Assembly: GCA_028873125.1 (NCBI GenBank)
Contig: JAGWMQ010000028.1
Location: 1 to 32,068 of the forward strand
Direction of reading: 5' to 3'
Origin: Verrucomicrobiota bacterium
Lineage (GTDB): Bacteria > Verrucomicrobiota > Verrucomicrobiia > Limisphaerales > UBA11358
DNA: 32,068 nucleotides
Position 1 is the stretch's first letter; each line of letters opens with the position of its first letter. The notes beneath the pieces were generated by a model. It was not told where the DNA came from and ran no database searches. It saw only the letters and a program-made list of their open reading frames with translations. Of the stretch, positions 24,177-32,068 are shown piece after piece. The position numbers were made by a program, and so were the translations under genes.

Positions 24177-24737
24177 TCACACCGTCAGGATTTCCTTTTC
24201 CTTCCCGGCCAGGTGCGCGTCAATTTTGGCGACGTATTGGTCGGTCAGCTTTTGCAGCTCCTTCTCGGCCTGCTTTTCCTGGTCCTCGGTGATGCCGCTG
24301 TCGTGCGCGTGCTTTTTCAACTGATCCATCGCGTCGCGCCGGATGTGCCGGACCGCCACGCGCGCGTCCTCGGCCATCTTCTTCGAGATTTTCACGAACT
24401 CCTGCCGCCGTTCCTGGCTCAATTCGGGAAACACCAGGCGAATGATCTTGCCCTGCACCGCCGGGTTCAAGCCGAGGTTGGCCTTTTGAATCGCCTTCTC
24501 GATCGGGTGCAGCGAGTTGAGGTCCCACGGCTGGATGACCAGCATCCGCGGCTCCGGCGCGGTGATGCCGGCCAGCTCGCGGATGCGCATCTGCGAGCCA
24601 TAGACTTCCACCAGGACGTTTTCGACCAGCGCGGGGGAGGCCTTGCCGGTGCGCACGCCGGCGAATTCGCCCACCAACACCTGCTCGGTCTTGATCATCC
24701 GCTCTTCGGCTTCCAGCAAAATGTCGTCGGGTGTCAT
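24177..24737 (-). CDS. frr: Ribosome recycling factor
   Basis: A 186-residue factor, the normal family length, that with EF-G splits post-termination ribosomes. It matches the family throughout: 'EFAGVRTGKASPALVENVLVEVYGSQMRIRELAGITAPEPRMLVIQPWD', 'IEKAIQKANLGLNP', 'IRLVFPELSQERRQEFVKISKKMAEDARVAVRHIRRDAMDQLKK'. The two halves form the long three-helix bundle and the beta domain. The ATG at 24737 lies 22 bases after the stop of the double-SIS gene, so the two are probably co-transcribed. The usual partner pyrH is not here. Confidence 0.96.
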   Translation of the reverse strand: MTPDDILLEAEERMIKTEQVLVGEFAGVRTGKASPALVENVLVEVYGSQMRIRELAGITAPEPRMLVIQPWDLNSLHPIEKAIQKANLGLNPAVQGKIIRLVFPELSQERRQEFVKISKKMAEDARVAVRHIRRDAMDQLKKHAHDSGITEDQEKQAEKELQKLTDQYVAKIDAHLAGKEKEILTV

Positions 24738-24759
24738 AGTGGCAAAAGGTTAACCAGAT

Positions 24760-26622
24760 TCATGACCGCTGTAAAAAGGTTTCCGCCGCTTCATTGGAGC
24801 AATTCCGGCGCGCCCGGGTCACAGCCATGGCGACGACGGGCGGATAGGCCCGGTCCGACTTCATGCGCGGCTCGACGTATTCGATCACCTCGAACAGCAA
24901 CCGGTTCGCCCGCTCGTAAGGCAGGCCGGTCAACCGGGCGACGTAGCGGGTGGCGCGGTCAATCAGTTTCAAATTCGACGGCACCACCCAGACCATGGTG
25001 TTGCCCATGACGCGCCCCAGCCACGCCATCACACAGGTGGAAAGCGCGTTCATCACCAGCTTCACGGCCACGCGCGTCACGCCGTCCAGGAGAAAATCCG
25101 CCCGCGGCACGGGGATCCCAACCCGGATCAATTCCGATTGCGCGTTTCGGTCCATGACATTCTTGGATGCGGTTTCCTCAGTCTGGTCGCCGCCAAAGCG
25201 AATCAATCCAGTTCGCGCGCCGGCCGCCCGCGCCGCGTCGAGTTGCGCGCGCAGAAATCCATTTGACGACAGCAGCGCGTCCTCCACCCTTCCGGACAAA
25301 ATACCCACCGCGCAGTCGCCGGGCTTCGAGGCCCGCTGGGCCAGGCCGTCCACACCGATCTTGAAGCGCATCAACTCGCCGCGCCCGATGTTGCGGATCG
25401 TTTCCAGCGTGCGCGAAAAATTGTCCACGCCGGTCAATTCACGCAGTTCGGCTTCACTCCAGGCGATGCAGCGCGGCTCGCGTTTCAGAATGCGCCGCCA
25501 CGCCGCCGGCGTTTCCGGTTGCGGGACGAAAAGGAACGCCCAGGACTCGGCGGCCGCCGCGTCGTCAAACTTGCGGAACGGTGGCGTGCAAAACGTCGGG
25601 GAGCGCTCCGTGGTGTCCGTCAACACGTCAATGCCGAAGTGGTCGGTGAAATAATTGTTCCGGCCGCCGCCACGATAGACGGAGGCTTCGAGCGCGATCA
25701 ATTGCGCCAAAGACCCCCGCACTCCCGGAGACTTCAAATTGGCGTGCAGTTCTTCCAACGCCGCCAGAAACTGCGCGGGAACGTCCTTTGGGCTGCGGCG
25801 ACAGGTCGCCGCGTTTGAAAGCGCGGCCATGTCCGCGCGCTCCAAAACCAATTCCTGCACGGCCATTTCCAGAACGCAGAGAAGGACGCAGAGCTGGATG
25901 GATGTAGCCTGCAGCCGGGTCGAGCCGCTGACGGCCATCGGCCCGGTGGTCAGGTTGACCTTCTCGATGCGCGGATCCTGAATCACCTCGCGGCTGCGCT
26001 CGACGGTCCGGCACAGGAGATCGTCGGGATTGTTATAGACGAAATACACCTTGGCGCCGGCCTCGACGCCCGCCCACGCCGTGCCGATGACAAACGACGT
26101 CTCCCCGCCTTCGGTGACGGCAAACACGACGTCGCGGTTCGACACGCCCAGGTCCGTCATCTGCTTTTTCCCGAACACGGCGAAGTCCTCGAAGCCTTCG
26201 ACGGATTTGATGAGCGCGAAATCGCCGCCGGCCATGACGCTGAAGGCGCGGTTTTCGAACTCCTCCACGCCCCGCCAGAAATCCCGCCAGACCGAATCCA
26301 GCAGGATGCTCAGGCGTCCGGTGGAGCCGCAGCCGGTGAAGAAAATCCGCCCGCCATTTTTCAACGAGCGCAGGACGGAGCCGCTGATCTCCCCCGCCCG
26401 GCCCGATTCGACGAATTCGCGGAATTTCCGGAGCACGTCGCCGTCCACCTCGAAGAGCAGGTTCAGCGCGGCGGCGGCATCGCTTGAGGCCACGTCGCTC
26501 AAGCGGGCGGTGAGCGGATGCGACGCCTCGGTGACCAGCGCGCCGAGTTTGAACTGGCCGCTGATTTTCAAGAACTCCCGGGAACGTTCACTGGCCGTCA
26601 TCGCCTTTTGAGTTAATGCCAT
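24760..26622 (-). CDS. Double-SIS sugar-phosphate protein, MurQ/GCKR-like
   Basis: A 620-residue cytoplasmic protein with two SIS (sugar isomerase) domains. The N-terminal half resembles MurNAc-6-phosphate etherase MurQ: 'IFFTGCGSTGRLSILLDS', 'VMAGGDFALIKSVEGFED', 'FAVTEGGETSFVIGTAWAG', 'LTTGPMAVSGSTRLQATSIQL'. The second MurQ catalytic glutamate (SVEG) is present, but the first (in MurQ LDASE) is replaced by LDSVW. The C-terminal half has a further block, 'MNALSTCVMAWLGRVMGNTMVWVVPSNLKLIDRATRYV', like the MurQ end. Two-domain layout and length recall the animal glucokinase regulatory protein GCKR. A sugar-phosphate sensor or isomerase is possible; etherase activity is doubtful. Start ATG 26622 chosen; TTG 26628 and ATG 26601 are alternatives. 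Operon with frr. Confidence 0.78.
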   Translation of the reverse strand: MALTQKAMTASERSREFLKISGQFKLGALVTEASHPLTARLSDVASSDAAAALNLLFEVDGDVLRKFREFVESGRAGEISGSVLRSLKNGGRIFFTGCGSTGRLSILLDSVWRDFWRGVEEFENRAFSVMAGGDFALIKSVEGFEDFAVFGKKQMTDLGVSNRDVVFAVTEGGETSFVIGTAWAGVEAGAKVYFVYNNPDDLLCRTVERSREVIQDPRIEKVNLTTGPMAVSGSTRLQATSIQLCVLLCVLEMAVQELVLERADMAALSNAATCRRSPKDVPAQFLAALEELHANLKSPGVRGSLAQLIALEASVYRGGGRNNYFTDHFGIDVLTDTTERSPTFCTPPFRKFDDAAAAESWAFLFVPQPETPAAWRRILKREPRCIAWSEAELRELTGVDNFSRTLETIRNIGRGELMRFKIGVDGLAQRASKPGDCAVGILSGRVEDALLSSNGFLRAQLDAARAAGARTGLIRFGGDQTEETASKNVMDRNAQSELIRVGIPVPRADFLLDGVTRVAVKLVMNALSTCVMAWLGRVMGNTMVWVVPSNLKLIDRATRYVARLTGLPYERANRLLFEVIEYVEPRMKSDRAYPPVVAMAVTRARRNCSNEAAETFLQRS

Positions 26623-26721
26623 TGCCAACCGGCTGTCACGCAGATAGCGTTGCCGTGTTAAGGCATGATGGGATTCAGGCGCACAAACGTTATTCCGAGG
26701 CGTTGATGCTTTAACGAGTCT

Positions 26722-29565
26722 ATGGCCGTGCTATCCACTCAACAACTGGCGGCGCTCAAGGCGACCAACTGCGAAGTGGCCGTGGACAACCTCACCCGCC
26801 AGCTTTATGCGACGGACGCCTCGCCCTACCAAGTCGTCCCGCTGGCGGTGGCGTTTCCCCAGAGCGCCCGGCAGGCGGCCTCCATCATTCGCGCCGCGGC
26901 CCAGGCGGGCGTGCCGGTCGTTCCGCGTGGCGCGGGCACGGGGCTGGCCGGCGGCGCGATCGGCGAGGGGCTGATCGTGGATTTCGCGCGCCGCAACCGT
27001 CATATCGGCGAATTTGACCTGGAACGACGGACCGTCCGCGTGGGCGCGGGTGTCGTGCTGGATCAGCTCAATGATTTTCTCCGCCCGATGGGATTCTGTT
27101 TCGGGCCGGACGTGGCGACCAGTTCGCGCGCGACCCTGGGCGGCATGATCGCCAGCGATTCGTCGGGCGCGCACGCCCCGGTTTACGGCACCACCGGCCA
27201 ACACGTCGCCGAACTGGAAATCGTCCTGGCCGACGGCCAGATCGCCCGGATCAGCCCCGGACACGACAACCTGCCGCGGCAGCACGATTTGATCGAGAGC
27301 ATCGTGTCGCTGAACGCGCTGAAGATCGCCGAGCGCTTTCCGCCCGGGTTGGTGAAACGCTGGCCCGGCTACGCCCTGGCGCGCGCGGCCGGTGAACCGG
27401 GCAACCTGCTGCACATCCTCGCCGGCAGTGAGGGCACGCTGGCCGGCATTATTTCGGCGGAACTGAAGGTGGCGCCGCTGCCGGAGGAGCGCGGGGTGGC
27501 CCTCCTGTTCTTCGCCTCCGTGGCCGAGGCGATGCAGGCAACGGGGGCGCTGCTGGACTTGGGCCCGGCGGCCATCGAGCACGTTGACCGTCCGCTCTTT
27601 GACGGGACGCGCGGCCAGCGGGAATTCCAGGCCGTCCGCGACCTGCTGGAATTGGACGCGCGCCCGTGCGAGGCGATATTGATCGTGGAATTCTTTGAGG
27701 GCGCCCGGGACAAGCTCCCGCGGCTGCAGCGGCGCAAATTGGGAATGCGCAAAACCATTCTGCGCACGCCGGCCGAAGCCGACCTGGTGTGGGCGATGCG
27801 CAAGGCGGGACTGTCGCTGCTCACCGGGCGCAAAGGCGACAGCAAGCCGGCCTGCTTTGTCGAGGACGCGGCGGTGCGTCCGCGCGATCTGCCCGAATAC
27901 GTCACCGGCCTGCAGGGCCTGATGCGCCGGGCGGGCGTCGAGGCCTCGTATTACGGCCACGCCGCGTCGGGATTGCTGCACGTGCGTCCGGTGCTGGATC
28001 TGCACCGGGCGGAGGACCTGAAAAAATTCCGCCAGGTCGCCGACGAGGTGGCGGCCTTGGTGGCGCAATTCCGGGGCACGCTCTCGGGCGAACACGGCGT
28101 GGGCATCGCGCGCACCGAATATCTCAAGGGCCAGGTCGGCGAGGAGATGTATGAACTGATGCGGGAAATCAAACATTCCTTTGACCCGAACAATCTGTTC
28201 AATCCCGGCAAAATCATTTCCGACGGACGCTACAAAATTGACGCCGACCTGCGCCTCGGCGCGGACTATTCCTTGAGCCTGCCGTTTGAGCCGCGCCTGG
28301 CTTACGCGGCCAAGGACCATTCCTTCACCGCGCATCTGGAACAATGCAACGGCTGCGGCGGCTGCCTCAAGCAAAAGCCGGTCATGTGCCCCACCTTCAT
28401 CGCCACCGGCGAGGAATTCATGTCCACGCGCGGCCGCGCCAACGCCATCCGCGCCGCGTTGGAACTGCGCGGCATCGAAGGCGACCCGCTGCGCGCGGCG
28501 GAACTGGAGGCGGCCTTGAGCAATTGCCTTTCCTGCAAGGCCTGCGCCGTCGAGTGCCCGTCCAACGTGAACCTGGCGCTGCTCAAGGCCGAGCTGCTCC
28601 ACGCGCGCATCCAACGCGACGGGTTGCGTCTGCGCGAGCGGCTGTTCAGTACCGTGGACCGGCTGGCGCGCTGGGGTTGCGCCATGCCGCGCGCGGCCAA
28701 TCTGTTTCTGAATCGCTCGCTGCTCCGCTTTCTGGTCGGTCGGATTTTGGGCATCACGGCCAGACGCCCGTTGCCACGCTTTGCGCGGGAGCGGTTTGAT
28801 CAGTGGTTCGCCAGGCGTCACAACCCGGCGCCGGCGCGGCTGGGCCGGGTCATCCTCTGGGACGACACTTTCACGCGCTATTACGAGCCGCACATCGGCC
28901 GGGCCGCCGTCGCCGTGCTCGAGGCGGCTGGGTTTGAGGTGCTCCTGCTGGCGCGGCGCGAGTGCTGCGGGCGCCCCGCCTTCAGCCAGGGGAACCTGGA
29001 CGCAGCCGCGCGGCTGGGCGCCCACAACCTGGCGCTGCTGAACGCGGATGACGAGGCGTTGCCGGTGGTTTTTCTCGAACCGTCCTGCCACTCGATGTTC
29101 GTCGAGGATTACCGGGAATTGAAGCTGCCGGACGCCGAGGCCGTGGGCCGGCGCTGCTTCTTGTTCGAGGAATTTCTGGAAAACGTCCTGAACTGGGAGC
29201 CGGACGCGCTCCAATTCAACCGCAAGTTCGAGCGGATGATCATCCACGCCCATTGCCACGCCAAGGCGCTGACCAACACGGCCTGCATGACGCAACTGGC
29301 GCGGCGCTTGCCCGAACGCGAAGTGACCATGCTCGATACTGGCTGTTGCGGCATGGCCGGCGCCTTCGGCATGCTGGAGTCGAAATATGACCTGTCCGTG
29401 AAAGTGGCCGAGCCGCTCATCCAAAAAATCAAGAACCAGCCTTACGGCACCGTGGTGGTGGCGTCCGGCGCCAGTTGCCGCCAGCAGATCGCCCATATGG
29501 CCACGGTCAAACTCCGGCACATGGCCGAGGTGCTGGCCGAGGCCCTCCCCAAAGACCCGCCGTGA
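26722..29565 (+). CDS. Fused FAD/Fe-S D-2-hydroxyacid (D-lactate/glycolate-type) dehydrogenase
   Basis: A 947-residue fusion. The N-terminal FAD-binding PCMH domain (about 35-215) shows 'VPRGAGTGLAGGAIGEGLIVDF', 'GPDVATSSRATLGGMIASDSSG' and 'LAGSEGTLAGIISAELKV'. The FAD-oxidase C-terminal domain (about 250-500) ends 'LSGEHGVGIARTEYL...FDPNNLFNPGKII'. Two 4Fe-4S motifs follow: CNGCGGCLKQKPVMCP and CLSCKACAVECPSN. Two CCG cysteine-rich domains complete it: ECCGRPAF...CHSMFVEDY and HCHAKAL...GCCGMAGAFG. This corresponds to GlcD+GlcF or Dld-type enzymes that oxidise D-lactate, glycolate or D-2-hydroxyglutarate and feed the quinone pool. The substrate is not determinable by eye. It diverges from the SIS-frr operon across about 100 bases that must hold both promoters. 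Confidence 0.92.
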   Translation: MAVLSTQQLAALKATNCEVAVDNLTRQLYATDASPYQVVPLAVAFPQSARQAASIIRAAAQAGVPVVPRGAGTGLAGGAIGEGLIVDFARRNRHIGEFDLERRTVRVGAGVVLDQLNDFLRPMGFCFGPDVATSSRATLGGMIASDSSGAHAPVYGTTGQHVAELEIVLADGQIARISPGHDNLPRQHDLIESIVSLNALKIAERFPPGLVKRWPGYALARAAGEPGNLLHILAGSEGTLAGIISAELKVAPLPEERGVALLFFASVAEAMQATGALLDLGPAAIEHVDRPLFDGTRGQREFQAVRDLLELDARPCEAILIVEFFEGARDKLPRLQRRKLGMRKTILRTPAEADLVWAMRKAGLSLLTGRKGDSKPACFVEDAAVRPRDLPEYVTGLQGLMRRAGVEASYYGHAASGLLHVRPVLDLHRAEDLKKFRQVADEVAALVAQFRGTLSGEHGVGIARTEYLKGQVGEEMYELMREIKHSFDPNNLFNPGKIISDGRYKIDADLRLGADYSLSLPFEPRLAYAAKDHSFTAHLEQCNGCGGCLKQKPVMCPTFIATGEEFMSTRGRANAIRAALELRGIEGDPLRAAELEAALSNCLSCKACAVECPSNVNLALLKAELLHARIQRDGLRLRERLFSTVDRLARWGCAMPRAANLFLNRSLLRFLVGRILGITARRPLPRFARERFDQWFARRHNPAPARLGRVILWDDTFTRYYEPHIGRAAVAVLEAAGFEVLLLARRECCGRPAFSQGNLDAAARLGAHNLALLNADDEALPVVFLEPSCHSMFVEDYRELKLPDAEAVGRRCFLFEEFLENVLNWEPDALQFNRKFERMIIHAHCHAKALTNTACMTQLARRLPEREVTMLDTGCCGMAGAFGMLESKYDLSVKVAEPLIQKIKNQPYGTVVVASGASCRQQIAHMATVKLRHMAEVLAEALPKDPP

Positions 29566-29620
29566 CCGCTGTCCCGCCGGCCTCGTTCGCGACAAAGTCC
29601 GGCCGGTCCCTGAGGCGGGA
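29566..29620. terminator. Possible shared terminator hairpin between convergent genes
   Basis: Between the convergent stops the bases TCCCG-CCGGCC...GGCCGG...CGGGA form a two-part stem with a long loop and bulge. It lacks a clear T-run on either strand, so a terminator role is only suggested by position. Confidence 0.3.
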
Positions 29621-31804
29621 TTATTGAACGACGGCCCGGTAAAACCGCGCCTTGGGGCCGGTCAGGATCGCCGGATCGAATTGCACGATCCCGTTGGTGC
29701 ATTGGAGTTGCGTGACGGTTTGCCAGTCCACCAGGTTGCTCGAACTCTGGATCAGCACCGTCACGCCTTGCTCGATTAAGCTCACCAGGTCGAGAACGTT
29801 GCTTTTTACCAGGGGCACCGACGTGTCGAATTGAAACGGAGGTGTCTGGTCCACCGGCAGAATGTTCACGGTGCCGGAATCAGAGACCGATTTCTGCCCA
29901 TCTACGTCGCCGTTGGCTTGCAGGTAGAAATACTTTGTCGTCGTCAGGTTGGTGGAGTCCAGCAGCGGAATGGAAATGCTCACCGAGCCGCCCTGCCCCG
30001 GATTCCAGGTAATCGGTACGGGATTGACCGATTGATAATCCCAGCCATTGTAGGCGCTGCCATCGGAAATTTGAAAGCCAGAGATCTGCATCGTGCCATC
30101 CAAGGGACCGGTGCGCGCCAGAGTTACCACCACGTTGGTGGCGCCGGCGCGGACGTTGTAGCCCCAGTAATTACCCTGGAACACTTGGTTGGTAAACGTC
30201 ACCGTCTCCTGGTCGTCATGGCTGGTGATGATTACGGCGGCATTGGTGATCCCGGCTTGCGCGCCGCTGACGCCGCTGAGATTGACATAAAAGGTCTTGT
30301 TGAACGGCCAATAAGAATCATTACTCACCAGTTGGATGGGAATGTACAGAACGCCACTTTGATTCGCGCCCCAAGTCAAAGTTCCACTTTGCGCGACGTA
30401 ATCCGTGCGGGCCAGCGCATCGCCGTCGGCTGTGGCATAATCGACAGTGACCGGGTTGGTGTAGCCGTTGGCGCGGACCAGTTCCACGGGCACCTGGACG
30501 GTGGCGTTGGTTCTTTCGACGGAGCAGGCAATCATGGAGTTGGTGAACACGGCCGCTTGGTTGGTGGCGAATTGGACCACGCCGTCGGTCACGGGCTGAT
30601 AAACGAGCACGGCGTCAAAATTGGTGTAATATGCGTAGTCGCCAACGTAGCCGCCCCACGCATAATTCAAGGCAATGTCACCGCGGTCGTTGATGGCGAT
30701 GGCATAGGAAGGCTGGCCAACTTGAGCGGTTTGGAATCCCGGCTGTGCCACCAGCAAATTGTCAAACTGGTAGCCTTTGTAACCGCCGTTTTCCTTCCGC
30801 CAAACGACGAATTTCTGGTTCACCAAGCCGGCGATCTCGCCATTGGTATTCACCACGTCCGCCTCGGCATCGGAATCATACGCCTGGCCGGCCGGCGGCG
30901 GCAGTTCAGTCAGATTGGTGTCGCCAACGTTCCAGATGAAAGGAAAGCCAATCTGGTTCGTTCCCCAAACCGCCTCGCCCGCCACGTGTGAGCCGGACAT
31001 TGCATAGGCCCAAACTCCGAAACCGGTGCTGGGATCGGCCGGGTCCGGCAGATAAGTCATGTTCGCGCCTGAAATCAGAGCGGCGCCGACCGCGCCGTTA
31101 GGCTCGAAGCTGCCGTTCACCAAAACCACGCCCTGATCATTGACCGCCACCGCGGTATTCATGTCGCCCCACCACCAGGCGTCTGGTGGGCCGTAGGGCG
31201 GCGTCCAACTCAAACCGTCTTGCGCGCTGCCGGATTGACCGTCACCGACGACGAAGCCGGAAGAGTTGATGCTGTTGGCTTCGCCGAAAGATTGTTCGCC
31301 CGGCGCCCAACTGTTGGTGGGCAGAACCAGATTCGTCAAGACATTGACCTGATACGTGCCGTTCGCGGCCACGGTCCAAATGGCGCCGCGCTGGAATCCG
31401 TCGGCTTGAACCACCGTGCCGGCGATTTGCAGCGAACCATCGCTGCGCCGCGGAGTGAGGCCGTTGGCGTAGGCGCTCTGAACCGCCGGTGAGATGTTGT
31501 TGGGAAACAAATTATAGACCGAGCCGTCGGGGCGCAGCAGAAAAACCGAATCCGTCGCCACGCCGGTGAATTGGTCAGCCGAGAGAGTAAACGTGCCGCA
31601 CACGTCGCCGTCATCGTTGATGCCCGCCACGAGCCGGCCGTCAGACTGGACCATGCCCGCGTGAAACACGGCGTTGGTAACGCCATAGCGCAGCATATAA
31701 ATCGGCGCGGCGTTCAGGGCGGTGGCGGCCAGCAAGCCGCCGCATGCCACCATCGCCAGCCGCGTGAGCGGACGCCGCCGGCCAGTGCCGACAGGTCCAA
31801 GCAT
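29621..31804 (-). CDS. Secreted HAF-like/Calx-beta protein
   Basis: A 727-residue secreted protein. From ATG 31804 it has Arg-rich n-region, a hydrophobic signal (about residues 16-32, LTRLAMVACGGLLAATALNA-A). About 35-400 contains HAF-like repeats ('GANSINSSGFVVGDGQSG'-type lines such as 'AVAVNDQGVVLVNG', 'VVNTNGEIAGLVNQKFVVW', 'AIAINDRGDIALNYAW'). Two Calx-beta domains follow (about 420-540, 'YTNPVTVDYATADGDALARTDY', and about 545-660). It closes with the 'SSNLVDWQTVTQ...ARFYRAVVQ' module. The frame is open up to ATG 31951, but that start lies in the end of the neighbouring IS; the added 49 residues push the signal peptide inward, so I reject it. Function unknown, probably cell-surface. Confidence 0.8.
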   Translation of the reverse strand: MLGPVGTGRRRPLTRLAMVACGGLLAATALNAAPIYMLRYGVTNAVFHAGMVQSDGRLVAGINDDGDVCGTFTLSADQFTGVATDSVFLLRPDGSVYNLFPNNISPAVQSAYANGLTPRRSDGSLQIAGTVVQADGFQRGAIWTVAANGTYQVNVLTNLVLPTNSWAPGEQSFGEANSINSSGFVVGDGQSGSAQDGLSWTPPYGPPDAWWWGDMNTAVAVNDQGVVLVNGSFEPNGAVGAALISGANMTYLPDPADPSTGFGVWAYAMSGSHVAGEAVWGTNQIGFPFIWNVGDTNLTELPPPAGQAYDSDAEADVVNTNGEIAGLVNQKFVVWRKENGGYKGYQFDNLLVAQPGFQTAQVGQPSYAIAINDRGDIALNYAWGGYVGDYAYYTNFDAVLVYQPVTDGVVQFATNQAAVFTNSMIACSVERTNATVQVPVELVRANGYTNPVTVDYATADGDALARTDYVAQSGTLTWGANQSGVLYIPIQLVSNDSYWPFNKTFYVNLSGVSGAQAGITNAAVIITSHDDQETVTFTNQVFQGNYWGYNVRAGATNVVVTLARTGPLDGTMQISGFQISDGSAYNGWDYQSVNPVPITWNPGQGGSVSISIPLLDSTNLTTTKYFYLQANGDVDGQKSVSDSGTVNILPVDQTPPFQFDTSVPLVKSNVLDLVSLIEQGVTVLIQSSSNLVDWQTVTQLQCTNGIVQFDPAILTGPKARFYRAVVQ

Positions 31805-31922
31805 TCGGGACAACTTCGGACTATTGAGGTTGGGTTTGAATCGGTTCGATTCGGACGACACGACGTTCGGAGCAACAAACAGGGCAGCAAACACGGCTTT
31901 CGCTAGATTGACGGTTAAATAA

Positions 31923-32068
31923 GAGCTTATCCGTAAATAATAATTTGCCATGTTTTCACATCCGCCAGCGGATAATGGCGATGGCCAGATGGAGCAACGC
32001 CTCGTAATTGGCGGCTTTCTTCTCGTAACGCACGCGAAGCTTGCGGTAGTTGTTCATCCAGGAATGGG
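31923..32068 (-). mobile_element. Right-edge fragment of an IS5-like insertion sequence
   Basis: The edge probably begins at GAGCTTATCCGTAAATAA (31923), an IS5-type terminal-repeat-like sequence, flanked outside by TTAAATAA. It contains the 3' end of a transposase read leftwards. The rest lies beyond the window, so element size, opposite inverted repeat and target duplication cannot be seen. Confidence 0.65.
31956..32068 (-). CDS. Transposase C-terminal fragment (IS5-like DDE), cut by window edge
   Basis: Reading the minus strand from the window edge gives SWMNNYRKLRVRYEKKAA then NYEALLHLAIAIIRWRM and TGA at 31956-31958. This is the conserved C-terminus of IS5-type DDE transposases: an R-x3-RYEK segment followed by a hydrophobic helix. 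Only about 37 codons are in the window, so it cannot be said whether the gene is intact. Confidence 0.75.
   Translation of the reverse strand, partial: HSWMNNYRKLRVRYEKKAANYEALLHLAIAIIRWRM

Noticed and set aside
26731-29595. Open frame of about 950 codons antisense to the FAD/Fe-S dehydrogenase
   Set aside because: High GC leaves the opposite strand stop-free. The composition (Gly/Arg/Gln/His-rich, no domain) is that of a shadow, and the plus-strand protein has complete family motifs.
1-32068. tRNA, rRNA or riboswitch genes
   Set aside because: No tRNA-like cloverleaf with TTCGA-type arm, rRNA segment or known riboswitch core was recognised by eye; a covariance-model scan would settle it.

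Overview
This is a GC-rich chromosomal segment, most likely from a member of the Verrucomicrobiota of the Pedosphaera/Limisphaerales type. That assignment is inferred from content: exported proteins with PEP-CTERM and VPDSG-CTERM-like tails, large secreted proteins ending in the 'sNLvdW...FYRA' module common in that phylum, a squalene-hopene cyclase, few clear Shine-Dalgarno sites, and intergenic regions packed with palindromic repeats. I found no rRNA, tRNA, CRISPR array, phage or known defence locus. The only transposase is an IS fragment at the right edge.

Left part (1-5.7 kb): two exported, CTERM-tagged surface proteins, an NHL/beta-propeller protein and an ice-binding/choice-of-anchor-like protein, sit in a repeat-rich landscape. 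hemA follows, bracketed by two inverted copies of a MITE-like element. An orphan, decayed copy of a VPDSG-type tail with its terminator lies at the left end.

5.7-11.8 kb: a probable operon of two tandem exported DUF2911 proteins, a large PIG-L (LmbE-like) deacetylase, a small one-helix membrane protein and a sodium:solute symporter. The last three are joined by ATGA stop/start overlaps. Two palindromic elements whose lengths are multiples of three lie inside or at the 5' end of reading frames here.

11.8-17.3 kb: squalene-hopene cyclase (minus), then a plus-strand run of papain-like peptidase, HU/IHF protein, histidyl-tRNA synthetase, a DUF4160 gene with an eroded 3' end, and a macro-domain gene broken by one frameshift.

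17.5-32 kb: a large secreted multidomain protein; a protein kinase with altered motifs (minus); CPBP protease, ComF-like phosphoribosyltransferase and accD (plus); frr and a double-SIS MurQ/GCKR-like protein (minus, operon); a fused FAD/Fe-S D-2-hydroxyacid dehydrogenase (plus); a Calx-beta/HAF-like secreted protein (minus); and the end of an IS5-type element inserted just upstream of it.

The housekeeping genes (hemA, hisS, accD, frr) indicate ordinary chromosome. The unusual signal is the palindromic repeat families and their effect on genes: in-frame insertions, gene flanking and tail duplication.
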